Source of the DNA: Synechocystis sp. PCC 7509
GTDB lineage: Bacteria > Cyanobacteriota > Cyanobacteriia > Cyanobacteriales > Chroococcidiopsidaceae
Length of the DNA: 64,000 nt
Direction: 5' to 3'
Assembly (NCBI RefSeq): GCF_000332075.2
Contig: NZ_ALVU02000001.1
Coordinates: forward strand, 124,001-188,000
How positions within the stretch are numbered: position 1 is the first letter of the stretch; each line of letters opens with the position of its first letter. The position numbers and the translations under genes are program-made. Below, piece by piece: positions 25,332 to 34,672 of this stretch. The notes under the pieces were generated by a model. It was given only the letters and a program-made list of their open reading frames with translations, was not told where the DNA came from and did not search any database.

Positions 25332-28300
25332 TCAAATCATCACGGCTTCAGGAATTGCCCCCTGCATCTTACTTAAAGAGTCAATTAAGGTATCTAGTTG
25401 CTGGTTGGGTTTGAGCAAGTTGAGACTGCGGACAATTATTTTTCCTGGAGCGTAGACATAGCGCGACTTCAAATGTTCGGGTAAATTCTCAACCATTAGT
25501 TTCCAAGCGGGTTCCGCCATTGCTGTTTCTAAAGCTATATGCTGTTTTGCCTCCGGTTTAATCCGACTAAAGCCGAGAGACTTGGCTAATTGTTTAAGTT
25601 CCATTACACGCAATAACTGTTTAGCGGCGGGGGGAATTGCACCAAAGCGATCGCTCCACTCAGCAGCAATGGCATCTAATTCGCTCTGTGAACTAGCTGT
25701 AGCAACGGCTCTATAAGCGCTCATTTTTTGATCTAAGTCGGCAATATAATCGGCGGGAATAAAGGCGGTAAGGTTTAGATCGATTTGCGTATCTTCTACT
25801 TGCGGAATTTCTGCCCCTTGAATTTCTCTAATGGATTCTTGCAATATTTCCATATACAAATCGAAGCCAATTACTTCCATTTGTCCCGATTGTTCCGCCC
25901 CTAACAAGTTACCAACGCCTCTAATTTCCATATCGCGCATAGATAACTGATAGCCAGAACCCAACGTTGCAAATTCTTGAATTGCTCTTAACCTTTGCCT
26001 AGCAGCATCCGATAACATTTGTTGTTTGGGATAAAATAGCCACGCATGAGCCTGAATGCCTGCCCTCCCGACTCTACCGCGCAATTGATATAGCTGAGAT
26101 AAGCCGAATTTGTGAGCATCTTCAATCAAAATTGTGTTGACTCTGGGAATATCTAAACCAGATTCGATAATTGTTGTACAAACTAGAACATCTGCGTCAC
26201 CATTACCAAAAGTGAGCATAGTTGATTCTAATTGAGATTCATCCATTTGCCCGTGGGCGATCGCCAAACGCACACCAGGGAGAGCATCGCGCAACGCCGC
26301 CGAAGTTTCCTCAATCCCATCTACGCGCGGTACTACATAAAATACCTGTCCGCCGCGATCGATTTCTTGGCGGATTGCACTGCGGATAGTTTCAGCATCG
26401 TAGGGCGATAAATGAGTTTTAATTGGTCGCCGCGAGGGTGGTGGTGTGGTAATTAAGCTCATTTCCCGAATGCCAGACAAAGACATATACAAAGTTCGGG
26501 GAATTGGTGTAGCGCTTAAAGTTAAGACATCTACTTTATTTCTCAAAGATTTGATTTTTTCTTTCTGATTAACTCCAAAACGTTGTTCTTCATCAATCAC
26601 TAATAAGCCTAAATCGCGGATAGTTACACCTTTACCTAATAATTGGTGCGTACCGACAACTATATCTAGTTCCCCTGTTGCCAACCTTGCTTGAATGTTG
26701 CGACGTTCTTCGGCGCTGCGGAAGCGGTTGAGTAAACCAACTTGAATCGGGTAAGGTGCAAAACGTTCTTTGAGAGTATGGTAATGTTGTTGCGTCAAAA
26801 TAGTTGTAGGCGCAAGTAAAGCCACTTGTTTACCAGCAGTTACGGCTTTAAAGATGGCACGAATTGCTACTTCTGTTTTTCCAAAACCAACATCACCGCA
26901 AACTAAACGATCCATTGGGCGATCGCTTTCCATATCTCTTTTTACATCCGCCGTAGCTTTCAATTGATCCGGTGTAGGGGCGTAAGGAAAGGAGTCTTCC
27001 ATTTCTTCTTGCCAAGGCATATCGGGCGGATAAGCAAAGCCTGTTTGTTGGGATCTAGCGGCGTAGAGTTTGAGCAAGTCTACCGCCAACTTTTTAATTG
27101 CTTTACGGACTTTATTTTTAGAAGTTGTCCAAGAACTGCTGGACATTCTATTTAATACGGGTGTTCCGTCACCTGTCGCCCGAAACCGACTTAACGAACC
27201 AACTTGATCGGCGGCTACTCTTAGCAATCCATCAGCGTACTGAATTACTAAATATTCGCGGGTTTCTCTATTTATAGTCAGGCTTTCCAGCTTCAGAAAC
27301 TTACCTAACCCGTGACTGCGATGAACTACATAATCCCCTTGAGCGAGTTTATTGGGGTCTACTTGTTTGGAGGCGGCGCGGCGGCGTTTGCGGACGTAGC
27401 CAGGAGATGCTAAAGAATGCTGTCCGTAAAATTCGCGGTCAGTTACAACAACTAACCGGAACGTAGGTAAAATAAAACCTTCTAATTCCGCAAGTCCTGA
27501 ATATTTCAACGCTACCGGGGTATGTTGAATTTGTAAGCGATCGATCGCCAGGTAGTCGCGGGGATTGGGGACAAATTGCGCTGGACAATCGTGTTCTTGC
27601 AGCAAAGAAACTGAGCGACTAGGTTGGGCAGAAATTAGCCAAGTCGAAAAACGGCGATCGCGCCCGTTGCGTAAGGTTTCGGCTAATTTGGCGTATTGGT
27701 GAGGCGTTGAAGGTACGGGACGACTAGCAAGGTTTAGCCCGGTTTCTTCGGCTAGTTCAGCTAAATACAGCTTTTGAAACTCGGCGGCGGTAGCAATTGA
27801 TTCGGCAAAAGTGCGGTGAATTTTGGGAAGATTAGAATTGCTTCCTTGCTGCCATTGTTCTTGGACGTTTTCAAAATTGCGATCGCTATGAGCAATACAT
27901 TGATCGTTTTCGTCAATGGCAATTAAGGTATTTTTAGGCAAATAATCTATTAAAGAGGCGGGATGCTCGAAAGCTAATCCTAAAAATCTCCTGCTACCTT
28001 CGGGAGGTTGACCGTTATCAAACCTTTCCTGTTCAGGCTCAGATAAATAAGATTTAACAGTATTTGCGCCCTCAATAGTCAAAGAAGAAGTAATAATTCT
28101 CCCGAAATCAGTAGGAGTTAAAACAACTTGGTCAATTTTATCTAAAGCCGCGCCATTATTAGTATTGCGGGGGGTGCTGCGTTGAGTTGCGGGGTCAAAT
28201 TCGCGAATATTTTGCAACTGGTCGCCAAACCAATCTAAGCGCACGGGCAATTCTGAAGCCACCGGAAACACATCAACAATATCGCCGCGCCGACTCCATT

Positions 28301-28832
28301 GCCCTTCTAGTTCTACCAGGGGAACGCGATCGTAGCCTAAATTAGCTAGTTGAGTGCTAAAAGTTTTTAAGTCTAACTCCATCCCACGATTAAGAGTCAG
28401 ACAAAAGGGTAAAAACTTCTCCTGTGGTGGTAAATGCGGCTGTAAAGCGGCGTGAGTAGCCACGATCGCCATTTTTTTCGGCTTATCGGTTTCTTTGGGA
28501 ATTAAGTCCGCTAAAACTTGCATTTGTCCCCAAATCATTTCTGTTTCCGGGTCGAAAGGTTCGTAGGGCGAGGTTTCGGAAGTCGGATAAAGATGTACAG
28601 TTTGCCAACCCATAGCTTCTAGTTGCGCCGCCCATCGTCCTGCTTCTTCTAAGGTGGCGCAGATGACCAATAAATTTTGTTCTTTATTTTGGGCTAAAGC
28701 TGAGGCAATCAAGCCTTTAGGTAAACGGGGAGCGCCGCTTAGATAACATTCTTTTTGCCGATCTAGTTTAGATAATAATTCTGTAGAGAGAGGCGATCGC
28801 CCCAAAGAGCGAACAATGGCGGAAAAAGGCAT
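25332..28832 (-). CDS. mfd: Transcription-repair coupling factor Mfd
   Basis: This 1166-residue helicase pushes stalled RNA polymerase off damaged DNA and recruits UvrA. Domains in order are: UvrB-homology modules (about 1-350), a linker, the CarD/RID polymerase-interaction domain (about 490-570, [14 protein letters not shown]), the RecG-like motor with Walker [11 protein letters not shown] (about 645) and DEEQRFG (about 745), QLRGRVGR of motif VI, and the C-terminal TRCF domain (from about 1010). Length is normal. It is followed by the creatininase gene. Confidence 0.97.
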   Translation of the reverse strand: MPFSAIVRSLGRSPLSTELLSKLDRQKECYLSGAPRLPKGLIASALAQNKEQNLLVICATLEEAGRWAAQLEAMGWQTVHLYPTSETSPYEPFDPETEMIWGQMQVLADLIPKETDKPKKMAIVATHAALQPHLPPQEKFLPFCLTLNRGMELDLKTFSTQLANLGYDRVPLVELEGQWSRRGDIVDVFPVASELPVRLDWFGDQLQNIREFDPATQRSTPRNTNNGAALDKIDQVVLTPTDFGRIITSSLTIEGANTVKSYLSEPEQERFDNGQPPEGSRRFLGLAFEHPASLIDYLPKNTLIAIDENDQCIAHSDRNFENVQEQWQQGSNSNLPKIHRTFAESIATAAEFQKLYLAELAEETGLNLASRPVPSTPHQYAKLAETLRNGRDRRFSTWLISAQPSRSVSLLQEHDCPAQFVPNPRDYLAIDRLQIQHTPVALKYSGLAELEGFILPTFRLVVVTDREFYGQHSLASPGYVRKRRRAASKQVDPNKLAQGDYVVHRSHGLGKFLKLESLTINRETREYLVIQYADGLLRVAADQVGSLSRFRATGDGTPVLNRMSSSSWTTSKNKVRKAIKKLAVDLLKLYAARSQQTGFAYPPDMPWQEEMEDSFPYAPTPDQLKATADVKRDMESDRPMDRLVCGDVGFGKTEVAIRAIFKAVTAGKQVALLAPTTILTQQHYHTLKERFAPYPIQVGLLNRFRSAEERRNIQARLATGELDIVVGTHQLLGKGVTIRDLGLLVIDEEQRFGVNQKEKIKSLRNKVDVLTLSATPIPRTLYMSLSGIREMSLITTPPPSRRPIKTHLSPYDAETIRSAIRQEIDRGGQVFYVVPRVDGIEETSAALRDALPGVRLAIAHGQMDESQLESTMLTFGNGDADVLVCTTIIESGLDIPRVNTILIEDAHKFGLSQLYQLRGRVGRAGIQAHAWLFYPKQQMLSDAARQRLRAIQEFATLGSGYQLSMRDMEIRGVGNLLGAEQSGQMEVIGFDLYMEILQESIREIQGAEIPQVEDTQIDLNLTAFIPADYIADLDQKMSAYRAVATASSQSELDAIAAEWSDRFGAIPPAAKQLLRVMELKQLAKSLGFSRIKPEAKQHIALETAMAEPAWKLMVENLPEHLKSRYVYAPGKIIVRSLNLLKPNQQLDTLIDSLSKMQGAIPEAVMI

Positions 28833-28879
28833 AGATTCTATAAGTTTACATATTACTTCTATTGTAAAAGTCTATTTAG

Positions 28880-28978
28880 GTGCGATCGCATTGATTAGCG
28901 ATTTATCTATTAGTAGATGAATTCCTAGCAAGTTTTAGAGCAGTGTCAGGGGTGGAGACAGATATAAAGTGCGATCGC
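28880..28978 (+). repeat. Direct repeat copy A (99 bp) left of the Rpn gene
   Basis: It begins GTGCGATCGCATT and ends ATAAAGTGCGATCGC, so both edges are HIP1 octamers. It aligns along its whole length with 30070-30167 (roughly 80% by eye). The most conserved core is GCAAGTTTTAGAGCAGT. Confidence 0.8.
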
Positions 28979-29052
28979 CTTTGCTATGTAAACACCTTCA
29001 TCTTCAATAGCTAGAGTAAATTAATAATATTCCAACTCTCCAGCCTCTAATT

Positions 29053-29904
29053 TTGATTGACAACATCTCCAAGTTTCTCGTCGAACGAGACTCTACAGAT
29101 TTTGCCGCTTGGTTGTTGGGGGAAGCAACACCTTTAACTATTATTAATCCCACCGAACTCAATGTCGAACCCATTAGAGCCGATTCGGTAATGTTATTGC
29201 AGTCAAGAGATACGATCCTTCATACAGAGTTTCAAACTCTTGTTGACTCCTCAATGTCTTTTCGGATGGCGGATTATTATTTGCGCTTGAGACGCAAGTT
29301 TCCCGAACTAGCTATTCAACAAGTAGTAATCTATCTCAAAAGGACAAGTTCAGATTTAGTTAGAGAAACAAGCTACCAAACTCCAGCAATGACTCATAAT
29401 TTTCGCGTAATTCGACTCTGGGAAGAACCAGTAGAGGTGTTTTTACTTACCCCAGGATTGTTACCCTATGCGGTGCTAAGTCGTGTAACAGACAAGGAAA
29501 CTGTGTTAGCACAAGTATTCGGAGAATTAGAGCAAATAAGCGATCGCACAGAACAAAGTAATTTAGTCGCAGCAACAAGTATCTTGGCAGGGTTAGAATT
29601 GAACGAGCAGGTAATTAGGCGATTGATCAGGAGTCCGGTAATGCGCGAGTCTACGATGTATCAATCTATTTTACGGGAAGGACTTGAACAAGGCTTAGAA
29701 CAAGGCTTAGAACAAGGACTGGAACGAGGTCGCGCTGCTGAAGGTAAAGCCTTAGTTCTCAAGTTGCTTACCCGCAAATTGGGTATTTTATCACCCGTGC
29801 TGACGACAAAAGTGAGCGCTCTAAGTCTTGAAGAATTGGAGGCTTTGGGGGAGACTCTGTTGGATTTTACAAAGGTTGAAGATTTGGAGTTTTGGTTAGA
29901 GTAA
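29053..29904 (+). CDS. Rpn-family PD-(D/E)XK nuclease-like protein with DUF4351 tail
   Basis: This 283-residue protein of the RpnA/YhgA-like group was formerly called a putative transposase. The start MIDNISKFL at TTG 29053 is typical. The nuclease core shows RADSVMLLQ, LHTEFQT and QQVVIYL, where Asp, Glu and Gln match the metal-binding pattern. A Gly-Leu-Glu-Gln tandem repeat (EGLEQGLEQGLE..., DNA repeat about 29678-29726) leads into a C-terminal DUF4351 helix pair. Known Rpn proteins promote recombination or act as nucleases under phage control. It lies between two 98-99 bp direct repeats in a scarred region. Confidence 0.88.
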   Translation: MIDNISKFLVERDSTDFAAWLLGEATPLTIINPTELNVEPIRADSVMLLQSRDTILHTEFQTLVDSSMSFRMADYYLRLRRKFPELAIQQVVIYLKRTSSDLVRETSYQTPAMTHNFRVIRLWEEPVEVFLLTPGLLPYAVLSRVTDKETVLAQVFGELEQISDRTEQSNLVAATSILAGLELNEQVIRRLIRSPVMRESTMYQSILREGLEQGLEQGLEQGLERGRAAEGKALVLKLLTRKLGILSPVLTTKVSALSLEELEALGETLLDFTKVEDLEFWLE

Positions 29905-30069
29905 TTTGAAGCTTATTGGATTTTTGACTAACTTATCAGAGGATTTTGAACCCATTGGCGAAACTTTTAGTTGCTCATCAACTACGCTGGTTCTAGGTGC
30001 GATCGCTCACTCCCGGTTGGATTTAGTTAAGAAGGCGAAGTCTCGAAACCAAGTTAGATTTAGTTTAAA

Positions 30070-30167
30070 GTGCGATCGCATTCAATAGCGATTTATCTAA
30101 CTCTCGATGAGTTACTTGCAAGTTTTAGAGCAGTTGAGGGGTGAAAACAGACATAAAGGGCGATCGC
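30070..30167 (+). repeat. Direct repeat copy B (98 bp) right of the Rpn gene
   Basis: Full-length match to copy A with about one difference in six, again bounded by HIP1 octamers. Both copies can be read in one frame as D-E-(L/F)-L-A-S-F-R-A-V, followed by different residues. Confidence 0.8.
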
Positions 30168-31395
30168 GGGCTTGTCTTTCCGTAATAATGCTTTAGGTGC
30201 TACTTGGGAAAATAATGTCGTTTCTACGTCAAATCTGTAGGACTGGAAGGATATTCCCACTTTTACCGCTCCAAATGGTTATCTCTCAAAACTAGACATC
30301 GAGCCTAGTGCGACTACTTATCAGCCTAATTATGCAATTAAGTTAGATCGTAGCAAAAATACTATCACTCACAACCGTCTCTTAGTGCCGGATTTTGGAT
30401 GGTCGCAGTATCCCATTATCTCGCCTAACGATACATTAGATCCTTCAATTATAGTTCCCCAAGGTATTTGGAAAGTTGTTATCTCTGAGGATACCCAAGC
30501 TGACAGTAACTCGCCACCTTTTGCTAAGTTTGGTGTGTACGTAGGAAACAGCAATAGAAAAGAAGTAAAATGGGATGATAATGCGTTTGTAAGTTCGATT
30601 GAAACGCTAGAACGATATCTTAACAGCACTCATCAAAACTCTGATAGCTCTAGTCCTAAGTATAACTTCTTCAACAATCTTCCTACTCAGAAAGCAAACG
30701 AGCTTAAATCTGATTGGATTATTAGATATAAAGATGGCTCGGCAAAAACTCCTTATAACGCTCTACTCTTAGCCGAAGAATCAAAATTATCTACTGAGAA
30801 CATTTCTTTTTACACTTCACCCGTAGAAGTCAACTTCAGTCAATCTAGCATTATCGAAGCTGGCACCAGTCAGGTCGCAGTCTTCAAAGGTGGACTGCAA
30901 CAAGTCGGCTTCCTCCCAATTAGTATAGCTAAAGTTGCAGCGAGTGAAAATGCAACTACTTATATTATTGATCCCAGTAAAGTCGGAATCGCTAAAGTCA
31001 GCGTTTTCCCACTTCCAAAAATGCCAAATAGTGTATCGCAGATTAGCTTTCCTCACAATACAACCACTGAAGTCAACATTGAGACCAGACCTTTCCAGAT
31101 TAATACTACTGAGATCAACACCTCTGGGCAATTTTTCATGCAAGTCATCAATAGCAACATAACTAAAATCTCTCTCTCCAGCAGCATATCTCCTCAGCAA
31201 TTCCTTAACGGTAATTTCAGTAAGTTCCCGTTTACTGTCATTCATTCTTTAATGCCTAATCTTGACAATATTTACTCTACCGCTACATCCCAATGGTACA
31301 AATTCCTCGACCTAACTACCCCCTTTGACGTTAATTTTCAAGTAGTAGATTTAAGAGCCGGGCAACTAGAAAGAAGCCCAAATCACCAATTATGA
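30157..31395 (+). pseudogene. Broken exoprotein-like gene (nuclease-like part, then a five-residue-repeat region)
   Basis: One frame is open from 30157 to 31395 except for a TAG at 30238-30240. There is no good start; GTG 30385 gives 336 residues. The segment from about 30460 to 30730 (VPQGIWKVVISED, SSIETLE, YNFFNNLP) resembles the C-terminal half of NucA-type DNA/RNA non-specific endonucleases. The next part has a loose five-residue rhythm, and the end (TTPFDVNFQVVDLRAGQLE) resembles segments of large cyanobacterial secreted proteins. Missing N-terminus, missing signal peptide and the in-frame stop suggest a relic. From 30817 to 31245 it lies antisense, in exact codon register, to a pentapeptide gene. 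Confidence 0.45.
30817..31245 (-). CDS. Pentapeptide repeat protein
   Basis: This 142-residue protein has the pentapeptide-family N-terminus TVKELLRRYAAGERDFS followed by A(D/N)LXX-like units (GVDLSSINLERS, KANLRYTIW, ENADFSDSDFTG, STFEDCDLTGASFDNARL). Such repeats fold into a right-handed square helix; roles vary and are mostly unknown. The codon boundaries coincide exactly with an open frame on the opposite strand. None of its 13 Leu codons is TTA or CTA and no Ser codon is TCA, and Arg is mostly AGA/AGG. That usage is unlike its neighbours and keeps the opposite frame open. Confidence 0.7.
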   Translation of the reverse strand: MNDSKRELTEITVKELLRRYAAGERDFSYVAIDDLHEKLPRGVDLSSINLERSGLNVDFSGCIVRKANLRYTIWHFWKWENADFSDSDFTGINNISSCIFTRCNFSYTNWEEADLLQSTFEDCDLTGASFDNARLTEVDFYG

Positions 31396-31402
31396 CCTCA
31401 AA

Positions 31403-31431
31403 ATAGATGAATTACTAGCAAGTTTTAGAGT
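31403..31431 (+). repeat. Partial copy C of the direct repeat
   Basis: ATAGATGAATTACTAGCAAG followed by TTTTAGAG matches the core of copies A and B. It directly follows the broken exoprotein frame and reads D-E-L-L-A-S-F-R in the +1 frame. Confidence 0.6.
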
Positions 31432-31512
31432 ACGATCAATGGTTTAAGCTAACTTAAGCACAAGTTTTTTAATTGGTTTACAAATATTTGAACTCCTCAC
31501 CCTTCCCCTTCT

Positions 31513-32097
31513 GTGCCTGAAATCGATCCCCACCTTGAACCTCTCACGCGCACTCAGTTGCTTATCGCCATGGGTGTAACCGCCGTTTTATTGGGGTTAC
31601 TTGCCAAGTTGTGGTTAAAGTTTGGTGATGTGGCTTTGTTGCCTTGGTGTTGGGATGTGACAACTTTACCATTGGCAATGGCGATCGCCGCGATCGTTAC
31701 TACTATTAGCTCCTTAATGTACCAATTCTGGGCATCTTACCGTCATAGCGCCGATTTTTACTTAGAATTTGTCCTGAAGCCTTTAGCATTACCAGATTTG
31801 ATATGGGTGGGATTATTACCAGGACTGAGCGAGGAACTATTATTTAGGGGTGTAATGTTGCCAGCCTTTGGCTTGGATACAACCGGAATTGCCGTATCTA
31901 GCGCTTGTTTTGGGATTTTGCACCTTAGCAATTGTAAGCAGTGGCAATATGTTGTTTGGGCTACGATTGTCGGGTTCATCCTTGGCTACACGGCTGTCGC
32001 CACCCATAATTTACTTATCCCAATTATTGCTCACGTCCTGATAAATTTGATTTCTAGCTCTGTTTGGAAGCTAAAACACCCGGAATCTCAAGCATAA
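31513..32097 (+). CDS. CPBP family intramembrane glutamic protease (CAAX/Abi)
   Basis: This 194-residue membrane protein has about five helices. The three family motifs are present: SEELLFRG (Glu107-Glu108...Arg112), FGILHL (His137) and HVLIN near the C-terminus. They form the intramembrane active site of Rce1/CPBP proteases. Bacterial members cleave hydrophobic peptides or bacteriocin precursors, but most have unknown targets. The start is GTG 31513; no strong ribosome site is seen. Confidence 0.88.
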   Translation: MPEIDPHLEPLTRTQLLIAMGVTAVLLGLLAKLWLKFGDVALLPWCWDVTTLPLAMAIAAIVTTISSLMYQFWASYRHSADFYLEFVLKPLALPDLIWVGLLPGLSEELLFRGVMLPAFGLDTTGIAVSSACFGILHLSNCKQWQYVVWATIVGFILGYTAVATHNLLIPIIAHVLINLISSSVWKLKHPESQA

Positions 32098-32134
32098 ATA
32101 CCCAAAGCATTGCGCCCGTAAGTTTATTTAGTAA

Positions 32135-32893
32135 TTATTGATGAATCCGACCATCAGGCATAATTGTCCCCCGCAAGTTTGCCCCCGTGAGTTTGACCAT
32201 AATGCGATCGCCTGCTCCCACTTTAGCACCGCTCAAATCGGCTCCACTCAGGTCTGCACCGCTAAAATCAGCACCAATCAAATTACTTTCGCGCAAATTA
32301 GCATTACTAAGATTTGCTTGGAGTAAGTTAGCTCTAAATAAATTTGCTCTAGATAAATCAGCTTGTTGCAAATTGACTTTATGTAGAAAAGCATCGCTTA
32401 AGTTAGCCTCACTGAGATTAGCTTTACTCAAGTTTCTATAGGAGAAATCTTTTTCTTGAAGATTTGCGCCCCTCAAATCAACGCCGCTCAAGTCACCATG
32501 GGGCTTTTTAGGCTGACTGTAAGACTCATAATGAGATTTATGGCGTGAAGATTGATAGTAGCTCGGTGGTGGCGGCGGTGGTGGCGCTTGAGGCGGTTTT
32601 TTTGGTTGAGACGATTGATAGTAGCTCGGTGGCGGGGATTGGGGAGGCTTTTTTTGTTGAGTTGAGTAAGTTGTGGGAATGCGATCGCGCGTTTTTACTT
32701 CCCGCAGGCAATCGCGGGCGTGGTTAATTTCCTTAAGTTTGTCTTGTGCTTTTTGATGTAACCGCAGATTATCTTTAGGAATGCGATCGGGATGCCAAAT
32801 AAAAGCTAAGTCTTTGTAAGCTTGATTGACTTCGTCGAGGGATGCTCCTGGCTCAAGCCCAAGTAATCTGTAGCATCGGTCTAGATCGTTCAT
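32135..32893 (-). CDS. DnaJ-domain protein with C-terminal pentapeptide repeats
   Basis: This 252-residue protein has an N-terminal J domain (about 5-70, HPD at 34-36, the DnaK-stimulating tripeptide). A Pro/Ser/Tyr-rich linker follows (about 75-135, repeated KKPPQ.PPP..YYQSS units). It ends in about nine pentapeptide repeats (DLRGANLQEKDF... onward). This J-pentapeptide combination occurs in cyanobacteria, where it may bring Hsp70 to a specific site. In the repeats the opposite strand also gives short open frames, but these stop and are treated as shadows. Confidence 0.9.
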   Translation of the reverse strand: MNDLDRCYRLLGLEPGASLDEVNQAYKDLAFIWHPDRIPKDNLRLHQKAQDKLKEINHARDCLREVKTRDRIPTTYSTQQKKPPQSPPPSYYQSSQPKKPPQAPPPPPPPSYYQSSRHKSHYESYSQPKKPHGDLSGVDLRGANLQEKDFSYRNLSKANLSEANLSDAFLHKVNLQQADLSRANLFRANLLQANLSNANLRESNLIGADFSGADLSGADLSGAKVGAGDRIMVKLTGANLRGTIMPDGRIHQ

Positions 32894-33019
32894 CTACACC
32901 AAACCCTAATACCATTCTTTTTATTGTGCCTTGCACAGGGCAAAATAAGCATTAAGTATAAAAAATAATTGATCGTTGGTCATCGGTCATTAATCATTGA
33001 AATTATTACCCATTACCTA

Positions 33020-34333
33020 TTACCTATTACCTTCCAGTTCTGATACTAATTTAGGAACTCCATCAGTTAAAACTTCTTGTCCTGTGGCTGTAACCAAAAC
33101 ATCGTCCTCAATCCGAATCCCAATCCCAATCCAACGCGGATCTATTTCTGGCTGATCTTCAGCATTTGGAGTATTGGGAACAATATATATACCCGGTTCT
33201 ACTGTTAAAACATTTCCCGCTTGTAAAATATGTGGTGATTCGCCGTGCTGATAAACTCCTACATCATGGACATCTAAGCCTAGCCAATGTCCAGTACGGT
33301 GCATATAAAAGGGTTTGTACTTTTCTTCTTCAATTAACTTATCAATTTCGCCGCGCAAAATCCCAAGCTCTACTAATCCTTCCGTAATTACCCTTACCGC
33401 CGTATCGTGAAAAGCATTGTAAGGATTACCTGGTTGAACTTGGGCGATCGCTTTAAGTTGTGCCTCTAGGACAATTTCGTACAAAATCTTTTGTTCGGGT
33501 GTAAACTTATTGCCTACAGGAAAAGTGCGGGTAATATCGGCATTGTAATAGTCGTAAGCGCAGCCAGCGTCAATTAACAACAACTCGTTATCAAGCATCT
33601 GGCGGTTGTTTTCAATGTAGTGCAGTACGCAAGCATTATCACCAGAAGCAACTATCGAAGGATAAGCAACACCTGTTCCCCCCCGATACCGAAAAATTCG
33701 CTCTATTTCTGCTTGAATTTCATACTCGTAACAGCCGGGACGCGCTAGTTCTCGCGCTTTATTGTGAGCTTCTACTGATATAGCCGCCGCAGTCCGCATT
33801 AATGCAAGTTCTGAATCGCTTTTGACTAGGCGCAGAGGGTGCAATATTACATTACTATCTTCGATCGCCATTGGGCCTATACCGCGCTTAGGATACATCG
33901 CCACCAAGCGTTGCCAAAGTTTGAGGATAGTTTCATTAAAGGCGCGATCGCGTCCCAAATGATAGTAAATTCTCTCGGCTTTTTCTACATACTGAAGTAA
34001 TTTTTCCTCAAGTTCCCCAATTGGGTAAGCCTCATCTGCACCGTAGCGACTTTTTGCTTCTTCTACTCCCGTGCGATAACCTGTCCAAACTTCCTTTTCG
34101 CGCTCTTTAGGCTGGACAAAAAGAATAAAACGATGTTCTTCGTGGTGTGGCGCTAAAACGGCTACCGCTTGTGGCTCATTGAATCCTGTCAAGTAAAAAA
34201 AATCGCTATCTTGACGAAAAGTGTACTCTACATCGTTGTGCATAACTGCCATTGGCGCACTGCGAAAAATTGCCGTACCATTACCAATTTTTGCCATTAA
34301 CTGCTGACGGCGATTTTCGTACTCTGCTTGCAT
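33020..34333 (-). CDS. pepP: Xaa-Pro aminopeptidase (PepP type, peptidase M24B)
   Basis: This 437-residue metallopeptidase removes an N-terminal residue preceding proline. The N-terminal AMP_N domain covers about 1-135 (RSAPMAVMHNDVEYTFRQDSDFFYLTGF). The pita-bread catalytic domain has LLIDAGCAYDYYNADITRTFP (two metal Asp), MHRTGHWLGLDVHDVG (metal His), TVEPGIY (Glu) and IRIEDDVLVT (Glu). All five metal ligands are present. It is divergent from psbM across about 150 bp. Confidence 0.95.
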   Translation of the reverse strand: MQAEYENRRQQLMAKIGNGTAIFRSAPMAVMHNDVEYTFRQDSDFFYLTGFNEPQAVAVLAPHHEEHRFILFVQPKEREKEVWTGYRTGVEEAKSRYGADEAYPIGELEEKLLQYVEKAERIYYHLGRDRAFNETILKLWQRLVAMYPKRGIGPMAIEDSNVILHPLRLVKSDSELALMRTAAAISVEAHNKARELARPGCYEYEIQAEIERIFRYRGGTGVAYPSIVASGDNACVLHYIENNRQMLDNELLLIDAGCAYDYYNADITRTFPVGNKFTPEQKILYEIVLEAQLKAIAQVQPGNPYNAFHDTAVRVITEGLVELGILRGEIDKLIEEEKYKPFYMHRTGHWLGLDVHDVGVYQHGESPHILQAGNVLTVEPGIYIVPNTPNAEDQPEIDPRWIGIGIRIEDDVLVTATGQEVLTDGVPKLVSELEGNR

Positions 34334-34485
34334 AGCTCTAGTTTTGTTCTGTGTTTAATATTTATTTATTTTAAGCCTCGCCAAAAGTTCTAAGCGGAAA
34401 ATCCTATTGTCTGCAAGTCTTGACTTGTGCCTATTGGTGGTATTCTATTTGTGTTGGACTGCAATCCGCGAGAGGCTTTCTTTCG

Positions 34486-34605
34486 ATGCAAGTTAATGAT
34501 TTAGGTTTTGTGGCAAGTATTTTATTTGTACTTGTGCCTACGGTTTTCCTTTTGATTCTGTATATTCAAACTGCCAGCCGTAATAGTAGCAATAAGGATT
34601 CGTAA
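34486..34605 (+). CDS. psbM: Photosystem II reaction centre protein M
   Basis: This 39-residue single-span membrane protein sits at the PSII dimer interface. [20 protein letters not shown], then [12 protein letters not shown], is nearly identical to known PsbM. The ATG at 34486 is the correct start; a longer frame from 34420 adds 22 non-homologous residues. A TTGACT at 34420-34425 and TATTCT at 34441-34446 are possible promoter elements, although the 15-bp spacing is short. An intrinsic terminator follows directly. Confidence 0.96.
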   Translation: MQVNDLGFVASILFVLVPTVFLLILYIQTASRNSSNKDS

Positions 34606-34615
34606 TTATTGGCTT

Positions 34616-34652
34616 AAAAAATCCCCACACCGTAATAGTGTAGGGATTTTTT
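34616..34652 (+). terminator. Intrinsic terminator after psbM
   Basis: AAAAAATCCC-CACAC and GTGT-AGGGATTTTTT form a stem ending in a T-run, 10 bp after the psbM stop. The A/T flanks could let it also serve the leftward usp gene. Confidence 0.85.
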
Positions 34653-34672
34653 ATGGCTAAAGTGCGATCGCA

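Noticed and set aside
29906-30088. 60-codon frame after the Rpn gene
   Set aside because: TTG start, no ribosome site, no family, and its end overlaps the direct repeat copy B.
30369-30629. 86-codon minus-strand frame opposite the exoprotein relic
   Set aside because: The plus strand here shows nuclease-like similarity; the minus frame has no family features.
32138-32441. Open frames on the plus strand opposite the DnaJ-pentapeptide gene
   Set aside because: They follow from the 15-nt periodicity of the pentapeptide repeats, stop quickly and have no ribosome site. They are shadows.
34420-34485. Extension of psbM
   Set aside because: PsbM homologues start at MQVNDLG; the extra 22 codons are untranslated leader.
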